Shown one piece after another: positions 30,801 to 42,474 of a DNA stretch of 64,000 bases. The DNA comes from Norana najaformis (Eukaryota; Annelida; Clitellata; Crassiclitellata; Hormogastridae). The stretch is from the NCBI GenBank assembly GCA_964023275.1, contig OZ029916.1, positions 43,684,896-43,748,895 on the forward strand, in the 5' to 3' direction. The position numbers and the translations under genes are program-made. The notes below the pieces were generated by a model, which worked only from the letters and a program-made list of their open reading frames with translations, made no database searches and was not told the DNA's origin. How positions within the stretch are numbered: position 1 is the first letter of the stretch; each line of letters starts with the position of its first letter.

Positions 30801-32264
30801 CCAGACAAAAACAGATACCAACTTAGAGATCTAGAGCTATATAAAAAAGACCTGATATTACAGACTGGAATTCAGTCACAATAAATCTTACAACACGTTA
30901 GCAAAGATGTTATGTTAAGAACTAAACCCATTCAACAAAGATGTTTTACATAGCATCTCTCTCTCCCTCTCGCGCACTCTTTCTCTCTCTTTCTGTCTCT
31001 GTCTCTCTATCTCTCCGTCTGGCTGGAATTAATCCCTCCTAATGTTAGGCACTAAAACATTGCCTTGCTAATTATTGGATAGGTAACTTTAACAGATTAA
31101 CTTACTCGGCTTTGTAAACTTTGTTGTGGCTTCCATAGGCGTTGTAAGAGGAATACGTTTCAAGTTCTAGCATTTCCGGTGGAAATTTCTTTAGGAAGTA
31201 GACCCAGCATTCCACTTTCCCCAATCGTTCACATTCTTTGTAGCTGGCGACGCCATTTGATAGTAAATTAACCGTGACCTTGTCTCTGGAGTACATGTCT
31301 GGATGACCTTCGAACTCATCAAGCCATTCCTGCAGCTGGTCATCAATGTCATAGATTTCCCCATAGATTTGCTGAAACACAGTTTAATCATAATATGTTT
31401 GTGAATATTTATTATTATTATATTTTTTGTTTATTATGCACACAACACCAGTAAATCTGAATTTGAGGCACAAATACTTGTACGACCAGTACTAGGAACC
31501 TCTCAAAGAATTAAACATATTTCTGAAGGCGAAGTTTACAATTTACATTTCATTACAATTCAATGCACGCATCAAACCCTTCTTGTAACATGAATCATTG
31601 TAATGTAAGTTTTACATAGCATCCAGGCATCCCACACTAGTGTTGTAAAAGTAAACTTCCATAACGTTTTCAAGGACACAGACCATGAATTTAATTACGA
31701 ATGCAAATTCGTTATTACAAGTTTTCACTGGTATTTATAAAGAAATGTGAGCAAGTTTAACGACCTGTGCACAGTGAGCTCAAATCCAAAGGACTTGTGA
31801 ACAGCAGCACGTACTGTTTTCCTTTGGTTTTTGGTTGTTTTTAGCTTTGAGTGTTTCTATTGTATTTTGCCTCTTTGGCTTAATAAAGATGAAACTGTTT
31901 ACAATACTTAAAGGCCAGAGACAGGCAGAAGTTCTCCAATGGATTACAAGTTTTTGCAACAATTTCACCCAAAGCAACCATCGTTTGATGTCTTGTACAT
32001 TATGAACCAGTGCATTTGCAGGTTTCATAGTTATGCATCATGTTTGTGCAGTACACTCACCTGCCCTTTTCCAGGGGCATAAAGAAGGAAAGGAATGTTC
32101 CACCGAGTTGAAATCACAAGTGGAAATGCACTTTCCGTCACAGCAGACCCAACGAACCGTGAATAACCATGCTCGTTCTTCTCGAAGTGGAAACAGTTTG
32201 GCTGTCCTCGCTTCAGCGTACCGTAAATAAATATTCGGTGGGGTAAACTGGATCCGTTTTCCAT
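27870..32264 (-). CDS. GGACT: Gamma-glutamylamine cyclotransferase (AIG2/GGCT fold)-like gene, copy 1
   Basis: Predicted cytosolic enzyme that opens gamma-glutamyl amines, for example from broken protein cross-links, to 5-oxoproline. Exons (minus): 32264-32061, 31371-31106, 27918-27870; 172 residues. Exon 1 starts at ATG 32262-32264 directly after a CAG acceptor and encodes IFIYGTLKRGQPN, the glycine-containing substrate loop of the fold. Exon 2 encodes GEIYDIDDQLQEWLDEFEGHP, with the catalytic Glu in DEFEGHP, then LETYSSYNAYGSHNKVYK. Reading on gives a TAA at 31102, but CCGA|GTAAGT there is a perfect donor, and copy 2 has a donor at the same place. The downstream exon (acceptor TTTTAG at 27919) adds DEDLSNATNIEEALIF and is followed by AATAAA. 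The last intron, 3.2 kb, contains the RTE insertion. Exons 1-2 are secure; exon 3 is likely. Confidence 0.82.
28188..28269 (-). repeat. SINE family F fragment, 3' side of split copy
   Basis: GTCCTGGAGACAGGGCCAGC, ACATCACTGGACTTGCC and TTCCCAGCTTATG match the SINE at 39960-40240. The rest of this copy resumes at 30678, beyond the LINE. Confidence 0.8.
28257..28269. repeat. Target-site duplication of RTE LINE, left
   Basis: TTCCCAGCTTATG, repeated perfectly at 30678-30690. Confidence 0.9.
28270..30677 (-). mobile_element. RTE-type LINE, 5'-truncated, with intact ORF
   Basis: A 2408-bp insertion bounded by perfect 13-bp target duplications. It is truncated inside the endonuclease: the first residues read SRKTTWSSPDGK, then IDYIITREEW and SDHHLVVSEIKIK (endonuclease SDH motif). 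The 3' end is almost immediately after the stop codon, with a short TGACA-type tail (CATGACATGA), as is usual for RTE elements. The open frame and perfect duplication imply a recent event. It lies in the last intron of GGACT copy 1, same transcriptional strand. Confidence 0.92.
28275..30672 (-). CDS. LINE ORF2 protein: endonuclease C-terminus plus reverse transcriptase
   Basis: Copies element RNA into DNA at a nicked target. About 799 codons are open from the truncated 5' edge; conventional start codons are not meaningful here. Visible: endonuclease end (DHHLVVSEIKIK), reverse transcriptase blocks (FRKGRGCSDQIFVIRQIIEK, GFRQGCILSPILFNMVLDYI, catalytic YADD in VEYADDACMIAE, FVYLGS), then the C-terminal domain WAGHVLRMEENR and GRPKRRWIDCLEEDLK. 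No frameshift or stop is seen. The missing N-terminal endonuclease makes it non-autonomous. Confidence 0.92.
30678..30740 (-). repeat. SINE family F fragment, 5' side of split copy, with right target duplication
   Basis: Begins with TTCCCAGCTTATG (right duplication 30678-30690) and continues CTGGTACCAAATTATACTGC and GAGACAGAGGCACGATGCGC, contiguous with the fragment at 28188-28269 in an intact SINE. Confidence 0.85.
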
Positions 32265-32819
32265 CTGCACAAAACAGAAGATCAAACACACAGCTGTGAA
32301 TATTTTTGTATCTGAACATTTATCTAGCACCTTTTAAAAACCTTTCAAATGTGAAATATATGTGTATATATATGTATTTATACATATATGAACAAATACA
32401 ATTCCAGAAATAAGTAGGCCTATATATTTCGTATTTTGGTATAGCATCATTATTTACAATGTAAAACTTGATGGTGCTAAGGCTTGAACCTGCACTCAAC
32501 TGCTGTCATCGCTCGTACTCAATACAACATGAAGCAGCAATAATGAGAATTGTTTTCTAGTTATAATAAAAACCCCTAATTGACGTTCATAATTTAAATG
32601 TTATGATGCAGTTTTCTTCTTATTTGTTCTTCGAATTTCTGCTAGCTTTTGGTAAGATGTGTGCAATATATTAAACAAAGAGGGGAACTCAAAAGCATGC
32701 AACTTTAACAGTAGGCCTAGATAAATCTTCGCCATTTAACTGCGCCATTGCCGCTATTAAATCAGATGGCAGAGCCAAGGGTTTACGGTTATCACCTTTT
32801 TTCGACAAAACCTTCCAAA

Positions 32820-32965
32820 GTGAGAGCTATTTAAACTTATTCCGACTTTAATTTATAAAATCTCGGCTAAAACAAAACAAAGAAAGTCTTCCAAAGTGAT
32901 ATCAATTTAAATTTATTCCGACTTTAATGGATAAAATCTCGGCTAAAGAAAACAGATAAAAACAG
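32820..32965 (+). repeat. Two-copy 75-bp tandem duplication
   Basis: Two units share CCTTCCAAAGTGA, TTATTCCGACTTTAAT and ATAAAATCTCGGCTAAA. They lie upstream of GGACT copy 1. Confidence 0.85.
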
Positions 32966-33299
32966 ATGGCAACTGATATCCACACGTACAATGACCACGC
33001 TAGGGCACGCCTACCTGTAGTACTCCCGCCCCTCATTTCAATTTGCTAAAAATACTCCCATAGCATTTTTACATTTAAAAATCGGACGCGGGAACATTGA
33101 AGATTTTCTTTAAAACTGTTTCCATTTTTTAACTGATTAATTTAGCTATAGAAATGATCACAATTATAAAAAAATAATCCAAGACTTCCCCAACGTCAAA
33201 GTTCAGATCTCAACTTCGAATAGGTGCTTAAGATAGAAGAAGGAGTAAATATCGCGCATTGATACAGATTCCACAAACAAGGACGTCTTTAACACGAAT

Positions 33300-33745
33300 T
33301 GTCTGTTTGAATGGAGCCACACCGTGTAAGGTCCCGGTGCAATGACCATGCTTGCCTGAGATTCAAACCTCAGATAAAGCCACGATCGGTATGCGAACAG
33401 GCATCTTCATGCATAGATGTGCCTTGCGTACACTTTAACCAGTGAAGATGACCAGCAGCAGGACTAGCAGAGGTAAGGGTTAGAGGAGGAATTCGAATAG
33501 GATTGACGGAAGATAAGTGTTTGCAGTTTTGAGTGAAAAACCTGCAGAGAGATTGCAAGAGGTTCAGCGTTGGTGAATTCATAGGATGGATAATTGTCAT
33601 AATTTTGGCGGAAGTTTATTCCAGAGGGGCGGAGCAACTAGGGCTATGGAGCGAATTAAAAAGTTTAGGGATGAGGTAACGGAGGGGTGGAGAAGTTAAG
33701 GATGGAAGAGGAGTTGTAACGAGTAACACACCAGTTTAGCCGTGT
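33300..33745 (-). repeat. SINE family A, head and internal fragment (sense -)
   Basis: Shares TTTGCAGTTTTGAGTGAAAA, GATTGCAAGAGGTT and GTTTATTCCAGAG with the full-length element at 35785-36390. It contains a diverged tRNA-like GGTTTGAATCTC box on the minus strand but lacks the 3' tail. Confidence 0.6.
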
Positions 33746-34054
33746 GGTCAAAAAAGTAGCCTAACACAACAACAGAGAACCTACGTCAAAGCCTAACTCC
33801 TTGCTTTGAATTTACTCAATCGCCAGTCCAAAATCATTTGTTTGTTCGTCAGATTTTGAGCTTTAATCTAATTTTCAGTGGACAGAAATTGCTTCACCTC
33901 TTTATGCCAGTGGTACTGAGCGATTCTGAAACTGTCGATCTAATTATTCAAAGTTATATGTGCTATTTCGATCATTCTCTTCATTTCGAAGCACGGAACA
34001 TGACCAAACTTGTCCGATTGCATCGACAATAATTTTTTATCGAAGCATCTCTAT

Positions 34055-34130
34055 GACCGTAATCGTAATAGTAATTCCGAGATTTCTACAGCGCCCAATG
34101 AAAGCCACGTCGCGGGAACCAGCTTATTCA
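34055..34130 (-). repeat. SINE family A, 3' end only (sense -)
   Basis: CGTAATCGTAATAGTAATTC, CAGCGCCCAATGAAAGCCAC and GGAACCAGCTTATTCAC match the family end. Confidence 0.8.
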
Positions 34131-34649
34131 CCGTATACTATCTTGTACTGAAGAAAAAACTCAGAAAATCCTTGCTGTTGGCAGAGACATGTGTCAGCTA
34201 AGAAACATACGTTGTGGTTCTGTCGCTGGTGTTGTGACCAAGGCCGAATTTTGATACCAAAATATTTTCAAAACGCAAACAGTGCAGCTCAGAATCCAAC
34301 CAATACGGAGCACACCTGCAGTGAACTCTGGACGTCTCTCGTCATTTTTGTCTGCAATTATTGACGTGTCTGACGCAATTGGTTTTAAAAATCAAAGAGA
34401 GGTCATCGGTCAGGAAACGAATGTTGAACAACAGCAGACGACATACGTCATTTAATAGTCAAACAGATCCACTCAACCGATTGAGATGTCTTGCATCAGA
34501 ATCTGTAATGATCCGACGCCCACTGCCGGCTTGTATTGACTTTAGGGCGATAATTTAGGTCGATATTGACGCGCGTGCCACTAATAGCCACAGCATACTA
34601 GACTATGGCCCAAATAAAATGATATTCGTGAATATGAAGAAGCGTAGGA

Positions 34650-34785
<136 letters not shown>

Positions 34786-34899
34786 CGGTGCCAGCAGCAA
34801 AAGACAATAAAGCCTATGCAAAAATTTCAGTAAAATAGTAATTCGAAACACTAATTATTTCGTTGGCATAAAAATCACTTCTTCCACTCAAACTGATAA

Positions 34900-35143
34900 T
34901 GCTCCTCTTCCGCAGATCCTATCCTGAATCCTCTTCTTCCCCTTATCTACCCTGCACCACCGAAACACCCCCACCGTAATCGTGTGACTACCTGCCTGAC
35001 TAAATCTTGGATCTTGACTTAGAACCGAACCCTTCATGCCCATTGTTTTTTGTTTTGACTGAGCGCCTGATAATAAGCTGGTTCCGGAGACTTAGCTTTC
35101 GTTTGGCGCTGTAGAAATCTCGAGCTTACGATTACGATTACGA
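34900..35143 (+). repeat. SINE family A copy (sense +)
   Basis: Body from CTTCTTCCCCTTATCTACC to GATTACGATTACGA, including GACTGAGCGCCTGATAATAA. Confidence 0.85.
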
Positions 35144-35784
35144 ATCACCATCTCTAAGAATTAGGCGTTTCATTTAATAGACTTCAAACTAAGTAGTGTC
35201 TGGAGCCAGCAGATACTAATGTAGTCAGAGGATAGTACGAATGCGTTTGGACACTAGACAGTTTATATCTGTGGGCGCCTTGCTATCATGGGCGTCGGCA
35301 GGATTAAACCCATCTGTGGATGGTCAACGTTTTAGTCCACCATGATGAGTGGGAATGGTGAGTTTTTCCACCATTTAATTGTAATAAATTATAAAAAATA
35401 ATAAAAAATAGGTGATTAACATAATAATAAGCATTGCTTAGGATTTTACTAGTATTAAAAAATTATTTGTAGGCCTATTCACAAGTTTGCTGCATTCATT
35501 CGAGTGTTTTTAAAAGATCTTAACCTCGAGTTCAGTAGCGTTCCTGGACGGTGGGAAAAATTTGTGACTGTGTGAAAGCAGTGTGGAGGATATTCATATT
35601 CGATTAATAATTCTGCTAGCTTTAAAATCCAAACATTCGCATTCACTTTGCTAGCGGACGAAGTAGTTACGTGGAGAATTGCATCGATTTCGTCTGCATG
35701 GTTGATTTTGCGGAAGAAAAATGTCAGACGGACCCCACGGTGAATTCGCTCCAAACTTTAGAAGAACATCCCTTACAAATATCG

Positions 35785-36390
35785 TATTCGTAATCTCGAG
35801 ATTTCTACAGCGCCCAACGAAAGCCACGTTTAGCCAGAATAAGCCAGCTTATTCAAGGCGCTCAGTCAAAACCAAATCGATAGGCAAAAGGGGTTCGGTT
35901 CCGGGTCAAGATCCAAATGTCAGGCAGAGAGACAGTGTGGCAGCTACGGTGGGTGATGTTTGGGATTGGAGCGGAAATACGGATAAGAGGAAGAAGGAGA
36001 GTCAGGACAGGATCTGTGAAAGAGGAGTGTTTTCAGTTTTGAGTGAAAGGCCAATTCAGAAATTGCAAGCGGTTGAGTATAGGCGAGTTTGTATGATGAG
36101 TCAGATAACTGTCGCAGTTCTCGGGAGTTTATTCCACAGTGGAATAGCTATGGATATGGAGCGATTACCAAATTTGAAGGAGAGGTGACGGGCGGGCGGA
36201 GAAGTGTTAGGGCAGAAGAGGAGAGGGTTGAGCGGAGTAGTTGGATTGCATATAGGAGGGTTGGGAAGATGGAAGTATGTTGCAGGTAAGTGATAGGACT
36301 TTGTACTCGACACATGAGTCGTAGATATGAGCCGGGATTCGAACCCCATTGTGCAGTCGTTCACTATGGTCCTGCTGATCAAGCCTGGAT
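35785..36390 (-). repeat. SINE family A, apparently full-length (sense -)
   Basis: On the minus strand it starts with a tRNA-derived head containing a perfect B-box GGTTCGAATCC (about 36340-36350), runs through a long unique body and ends GGGCGCTGTAGAAATCTCGA plus a degenerate ATTACG tail. About 600 bp, the longest family-A copy here. Confidence 0.8.
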
Positions 36391-36699
36391 TAATTCGAAG
36401 CCAAATGGCAGATTGTAATCGGGCTCTAACATCAGTTATGTTATCACTGGCAAGTCTTGCGGCTCATCATGCAAGGCACTGATGTTCGAGGCAATTGCTT
36501 TATATAATTGACGTCATCTCATTGGCCCGTATTTTATAAGCCCACAGAAATACGGGCCAACGCGCATGGCTAAACTGTGTAAAATTATTGATAATCATCA
36601 ATCCATGAATTTATGTACGTGCGTATGTACATGTATGTAGGTATGCATGTACGCGTATATATGCTTACATATACATGCATGTACATACGTGTGTATTGT

Positions 36700-36935
36700 T
36701 ATTGTAATTGTAATCTGACATTTTTGAAGCTCCTGTTTAAGAATAAACTCATCAGAGGCGCTCCCGACCCGAACCAGTGAGACCACTGTCAAATAATATA
36801 GACTTCAGGCGCTTGCGAAACTGCGGAAGGGACTAACTGAGGAGCTCGAGCTGCAACTCTCTCTCTGTCGAGAGAGAGACGATTATAGCTGGTAGATCCA
36901 ACATAGGCAAAGCTTCTAGACTGAGCTTCTGACTG
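36700..36935 (-). repeat. SINE family C copy (sense -)
   Basis: GAGGCGCTCCCGACCCGAAC, AGGAGCTCGAGCTGCAA and AGGCAAAGCTTCTAGACT match 60545-60800. The minus-strand tail is ATTACAATTACAATAACAAT. Confidence 0.8.
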
Positions 36936-37150
36936 ACACCCTTCTTCCTCTTATCTCTCTCTCCTCTCCAACCCCAAACACCATCCCCCAGATCTACCAC
37001 GCTGTCTCTCCGTCTAACTTTTGGATTTTGACCTGGAACCGAACCCTTTTGCCTATCGATTTTGTTTTGACTGAGGGGTTGTGAATAAGCTGGTCCCCGC
37101 GACGTGGCATTCGTTGGGCGCTATAGAAATTTCGGAATTACGATTACGAG
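36935..37150 (+). repeat. SINE family A copy (sense +), abutting family C
   Basis: CTTCTTCCTCTTATCTCTCT to GAATTACGATTACGAG; joined directly to the head of the family-C element. Confidence 0.85.
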
Positions 37151-37394
37151 CTTTAGCAGTGCGCATACAAGGAATTATCTCACTGCGGAAAATTATCTGA
37201 AGATTTTATGCTTCAGAGAACTAAATGGGGATTTAAGTTTTACAGAATTACTTCCAAATTCACTATTATGAGAAATATGACATGGAGATTTAAGTAATAA
37301 GAGAATTATCTGGAGATTCAAGTACTGAGAGATTAAAAAAGTTACCCTGAGATTTTAAGTAGCAAGAGAATTACCTCAAGACTTGGGCGAATTT

Positions 37395-37859
37395 TCGTCT
37401 TCTATGCAATCTAGTTCTTTCCAGGAACAGCTTCTGAGCTTTGGAGAAGCAGAGGCGCCTCTGAGGCCGACTGCGAATCGCTTTCAGACGACAGCGTTGT
37501 TCACCGACAGGAAGCAGAGGGAACGACGGGATACGACAGCTAGGACGTTAAGCGAATTTGTCTGCAGGCGACTGAAGATCACCGTATTTCGAAGTACGCT
37601 GGCTTCCTGGCTTACTGGCTGGATGAATGGATGGTTGGCCGCTATCACCGGTCTATTTATAGCGACCGCTCGAATGGTCGGTGTCGCCCTAATGCACGGT
37701 AATCGATTTCCAATCAGCGAGTACCCGTCAGCCGCAAGTGTTCGCCCACCCCTACGCCCACCCCTGCCGCCGACCTCTAGGTCATCCGTCCCACAGCATG
37801 CAGCCGTCCCTGTCCTGACCGCCAGCCCACACTCTCTGCCTCCCTTCCCCGTTTATTAG
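37395..37859 (+). other. CpG-rich segment with an unassigned open frame
   Basis: An open frame of about 150 codons with one hydrophobic stretch (LAAITGLFIATARMVGVALM) followed by a Pro-rich tail. I recognise no domain. Composition is richer in G+C and CpG than the surroundings. It may be an undescribed small membrane protein, a 5' exon of something else or chance. Confidence 0.2.
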
Positions 37860-38979
37860 GACTTAAACGACGTCTACCGACGTCACATATCTCGTCCAAA
37901 ATCTCGTCAAATTGCGTCGACGCGTCGCATCAGATGCAAACAACTTGCATGGGATTTGATAAGTTCTTTGTTTTTTTTTAAATTTAATGGCCAGCGCGCG
38001 CAGTCTTGGCTGTTCATACAACTAAACTTTAATACATACAAATATCATGGTGTATCAAGTATCAAGTATCCCCTTGTATTAACATGAGTTGAGTTGTAGG
38101 ACATTTAAATCATATACTGAATTATAGCTGCGTAAATGTTGTCGTATTTGCTGTTAGAACTTTTGCTTTACGCGGATAAATTCAATCAATTCGTTCACTT
38201 GAAACGTCGCTGATCAATAGTACTACTTCTTACTCTACTTGGTGCCGTTTAGTCATTGCTTCTCGTAACAGAAGGGCCCTCTGGTATACAGGAATATCAG
38301 TGAAGACATGCGGACAGGACGAAGGGATGAATGGGAGGAGGTGGAGGGATACGACAGAGGGAGGGAGGGTGGGTGGGAGATGGGTTGGGTCAACAGACGA
38401 AGCAGCGGAGACGTGCACACACGGCTGTGCGTAGAGCAGACGACATCAATGGAGCACGCGTGATGTCACTGATTCATTTATTCGATGCTCAGGCGGTAAG
38501 GAGAGCAGACGACTCTCGAACAGACGACGACGACGACGACGACGACGCGAAATCACGAATTAGACGAGAATCAAACGAGAATTAGACGAGAGGTACGCGG
38601 GAGGCAAAATACAAGGGCGTTCATGGTTACCCCGGAAAGTCAGCAAAGCGGTTCTCTATAGAGAACGATGACGTCACACGGTCTGTCAGCGACTTATGTG
38701 TTTGGACGTCACGCGGTTCACCGAAACCCTTGTGTAGAGTAAGGATTAGAAACCAGATACCTAGCAGCTCTTCTTCGGGAGACACTCGGAACTGTCAGAG
38801 CTTGTGCAGGGTTCGAAACCTGGTGTTTCATTTGCCTGCAACTGATTTCTTGAGATTTACCTAAAAGGCGCTATATTAAATGTACTGATACGTGTATACT
38901 CATATACATACTCAAATACATACATACATATGATTAACTTTACCGTTGGGCATTGGATATGTGTAGGAATAAACGATAT

Positions 38980-39087
<108 letters not shown>

Positions 39088-39247
39088 TGATGATGATAGT
39101 AATGACCTCTGATGAAATAAACTACCGAATGGAGTCCAACGTACCCATCCATACGTTTATTTAGCTTAACAGGAATTTGGGTCAGCAGCGGCTAAATCTT
39201 TAACCCTGAGACAAACGGAATCATGTATCATAGTCCTAATTAAATGT

Positions 39248-39485
39248 GCATCGTAATCGTAATCGTAATCGTAATCTCGAGATTTCTACATCGCCCAACG
39301 AAAGCCACATCAGGGTGAACAACTTATTCACAGGCGCTCAGTCAAAACAAACTCGACAGGCAAAGGGGATTCGGTTCCAGGTTAAGATCCAAAAGTCAAG
39401 CAGAGAGAGCGTGCATGGCAGCTACGGTGGGTGATGTTTGGGATTGGGGCGGAAAGAGGGATAAGAGGCAGAAGGGGAGTTTATC
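39248..39485 (-). repeat. SINE family A copy (sense -)
   Basis: CGTAATCGTAATCGTAATCT, CATCGCCCAACGAAAGCCAC and CGGTTCCAGGTTAAGATCC. It ends about 20 bp before the proposed last exon of GGACT copy 2. Confidence 0.85.
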
Positions 39486-39503
39486 AAAGTCTGAAAAGCC
39501 GTA

Positions 39504-40282
39504 TTAGAGCAGCTGTGATGCTTCATGACTTCTGAGGCTGTGAAGAACTTCATCGCAAGAATCGTTGCTGTTCCTACAAGACACACAAAACGTTCCTCTA
39601 GTCTTATAAGACTGTATGCTGCGATGCGTTAGCCCGATCAGTAACGCGCTTGGCTCGTAATCTAACGATTGTGAGATCGAGCCTGCCGAGAGGACTCTGT
39701 GCAACGACCTTGGGCAAGATGTTAACGCACGACTGCCTTCGTCATTAGGCACCTGAAATTTGGTACCGACTGCGGTTAGAGGTTAAAGGACCTTGTGGGG
39801 CAGCAGAAGTGTTGAAAGTGTTCTTGTAGTAGCTGGTGTCCTGGCCTGAGCCTGATGGCCGCTGTAGCGTTGGCTTGGATGTCTGCCGCCGTTGTAAACG
39901 TGCACTGGTCATTAAAAATGTAAGCATCGCTATAAAAAGGAGACAAAGTAAAAGTAAATGATCCCTTATCCCACACGTGACATCTAGTGGATGCGCTAAT
40001 CTCCTTTACTATAGGCTCTTGAGCCGGTGATGGACGAATTCCAAGGCCCTGGACACGGGGCCAGTGCATCGCAGGACTTGCCGTTTACCTCCCAGCTTAC
40101 TCCGGTACCAAATTCTATTGCTCGGTGACAGAGGCACGGTGTGCGCAAACAAATTGTCCAGGGTCGTTACACGGAGTCGAACCCGCAACCGCATGATCAT
40201 TGACCAAACGCGTTACCGATAGACCACCGTACCGCATTATAGTATTGCAGAGTACAGAAGTCAATGGATGCAAAACGATGGC

Positions 40283-40336
<54 letters not shown>

Positions 40337-42474
40337 GTGTGTGTTTGTGTAGGTGTGTGTAGCCATTTCTACAGCGCCTTTTAAGAACCGCTCACAAGTG
40401 CTTCACTCACATCACTTGGTACAAAGTAGGTGGCAGAGACCCTCTTACATTCAGCTATTCTGATTCGCTTTGACTTGTAATGCCATGCTTGCAGACCAGC
40501 CGAAGTTAAGAATATGTTAGCTTCAGTCCGCCCTGAGCTGTGCCGCAGGACTACCGGAAGTTTTCGCATATATCAGATTATATGAGCGACGAGCACCACT
40601 GGCTTCCCGTCGAGGAGAGGATAAAGTTCAAGGTCCTCCTCCTGAGGCAGGTTTCGTAGGTCGGCACCGCATCGCCATACATCGCGGAGCTCTGTTGCCG
40701 CCTCGAGTCGGCGGTCGTCTGCACATGGAGATATGCAGGTGCTGCGTTTCCGCACAGCAACTCGAGCCCGTCTTGCCCTCTCGTGTCTTGGACCTGGTTT
40801 TTGGAAGTCCTCCGCTGCACATAGGCCTGCTATTGTTGCATTTGACTGGTCAGCAAATATTCTCAAACTGTCTTAAAACACTCTTCTTTAGGTCTCTTAG
40901 ATAGTCATGCGTGCAGCTCATATGTAAGGTACTTAAAATGCGTTATGTTAAGTGTCTTAGTACATTCTTCCTTCCTTCCTTCCTTCCTTCCTTCCTTCCT
41001 TCCTTCCTTCCTTCCTTCCTTCCTTTCTTCCTTCCTTCCTTCCTTCCTTCCTTCCTTCCTTCCTTCCTTCCTTCCTTCCTTCCTTCATTCATTCATTCAT
41101 TCATTTATCAATTCATTCATTCATTCATTCATTTATCAATTCATTTACTCATTCATACACTCAGTTACACACTCAGTCATGCTTTCTATCCTGTAATTTG
41201 CTATTCGCAGCACGATAAAGAGACATTCCTTTTGCAAACTCACTTTAGGCTGTATTTCTTCTGATGAGTTCCGTTCGAATCGTAAGACGAATAGGTTTCC
41301 AGTTGCAGCATCGCGGCCGGAAAATTCTTTAAAAAATAGGCCCAGCACGTGACCTCCTGACCTAAATTCATACATCCGTCGATTTCCGTAGGAAGTCGGT
41401 CAACGGCGACTTTGTGACTGACGCCATTTGAAACCTTGTCACTTGGGACACTGTGTGTGACGTTGTTCAAAAGTAGGTCAACGGTGACGTATTCTCTGAC
41501 GTAAACTTCCGGAGAATCTTCGAACTTGTCCAACCAGTTGAGACGTTGAGCATCAACTTCGTAGACTTCACCAAATATAACCTAAGGGATTTGCAAAAAT
41601 AATTTAGCTATAATTAATATCATGATTATCGCGACGACGATGGTGAGAATCATAATTTCGTTGTAGTAATCGTAGGCCCTATTTGTAATCGAATTTTCGC
41701 ATATCTTCAGCGCCATAATGTCGTGAAAAGCAGCTTTTTCACAAGCGCTCTGTTAAAAATGAAATGGATGAGGCAAGTATGGTTCCAAGTCGAGACCCGC
41801 AGGTCAAGCAGGTGGTTGGCAAAATGCTACGGTGCTCAGAGTTGGAGCGACAAGGAGGACAAAGGAGAAGAGGTAAAGTCGGGATAAGACTTTTTAAAGT
41901 ATGGTGATGAAAAGTGATTTAATCGGATATCATCTGATATGTTGTAATGTAAAATGTAATGCCAACAGTAGTAGCCTTACAGGATCACCATGGACCCGAA
42001 ATGGAGACGTTGATCGAGACTTAATCGGATGACAAAACTGTAAGACCTAAGCTTTCATTACAGTAATATTCAGATACATGCAGACATACATACATACATA
42101 CATACATATATACGTACATACATACGTGCATACATACCTACATACACACATACACACATACATACCTACATACATACATACACGCATGCATGCATACATA
42201 TATACATACCTACATATATACAAAAAGCTTTTTGCTAACGGAATAATAGACAGAATATATCGTTTACCTGCCCTTCTCCCGGAGCATGGAGAAGGAAAGG
42301 GATGTTCCAGTGAGTGGAAATGACAAGAGGAAATGTTGACTTGGTTCGAGCCGAACCGAGGCATCGGGCCACTCCAAGCTCATCTTTTTGCAGGAAGTGG
42401 TGGTTGGGCTGGCCGGTCTTCAAGGTCCCGTAGACGAATAGACGGTGGGGAAGGTGAGGTAGTGTCCTCTCCAT
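39504..42474 (-). CDS. GGACT: Gamma-glutamylamine cyclotransferase-like gene, copy 2
   Basis: Tandem paralogue of copy 1, same strand. Exons (minus): 42474-42268, 41581-41244, 39573-39504; 204 residues. Exon 1: ATG at 42472-42474, LFVYGTLKTGQPN, STFPLVISTHWNIPFLLHAP. Exon 2: VIFGEVYEVDAQRLNWLDKF with the catalytic Glu kept in DKFEDSPEVY. Compared with copy 1 it has an extra 25 or so residues (around NGVSHKVAVDRLPTEIDG) before the conserved W-x-Y-F-L-K-x-F-P segment. Reading past exon 2 meets TGA at once, but CTAAA|GTGAGT is a donor homologous to that in copy 1; a matching phase-2 acceptor (CTTGTAG at 39574) leads to a 23-codon exon ending TAA. That last exon is less certain. The 5' side is a minisatellite, so the real transcription start is unclear. 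Confidence 0.75.
39620..39775 (+). repeat. tRNA-derived SINE (family F relative, sense +)
   Basis: TTAGCCCGATCAGTAACGCG (A-box like), TGTGAGATCGAGCCTGCCGA (B-box region), GCAACGACCTTGGGCAAG and GGCACCTGAAATTTGGTACC. It faces the family-F copy that follows. Confidence 0.65.
39960..40245 (-). repeat. tRNA-derived SINE family F, nearly complete (sense -)
   Basis: The minus strand begins GCGGTACGGTGGTCTATCGG with an A-box, then GCGGGTTCGACTCC (B-box), followed by ACCGTGCCTCTGTCACCGAG, CCAGCTTACTCCGG in reverse, and GGAATTCGTCCATCACCGGC. Best reference copy for the split element around the RTE. Confidence 0.8.
40290..40362 (+). repeat. (GT)n microsatellite
   Basis: About 22 GT units then GTGTAGGTGTGTGT. 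Confidence 0.97.
40590..40905 (+). pseudogene. CR1/L2-clade LINE ORF2 C-terminal fragment
   Basis: Plus-strand translation gives HHWLPVEERIKFKVLLL, the signature C-terminal L-H-W-L-P-x-x-x-R-I-x-F-K block of CR1/L2 LINEs, then in shifted frames PYIAELCCRLES and SSAHGDMQVLRFRTATRARL...GPGFWKS, matching the family's following G-D-L-x-V-P-R-x-R-T and G-P-x-x-W-N segments. Frameshifts and a stop mark it as dead. It shows that a CR1/L2-type LINE has been active in this genome. Confidence 0.75.
40966..41180 (+). repeat. (CTTC)n then (ATTC)n microsatellite
   Basis: About 30 CTTC units, then ATTC/TTCATTTATCAATTC units. Confidence 0.98.
41670..41930 (-). repeat. Diverged SINE family A copy (sense -) in GGACT copy 2 intron 1
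   Basis: TTCAGCGCCATAATG, AGCTTTTTCACAAGCGCTCT, ATGGTTCCAAGTCGAGACCC and GGTGCTCAGAGTTGGAGCGA align with the family but at low identity. Confidence 0.55.
42060..42215 (+). repeat. (CATA)n microsatellite
   Basis: ACATACATACATACATACAT-type sequence next to GGACT copy 2 exon 1. Confidence 0.95.
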
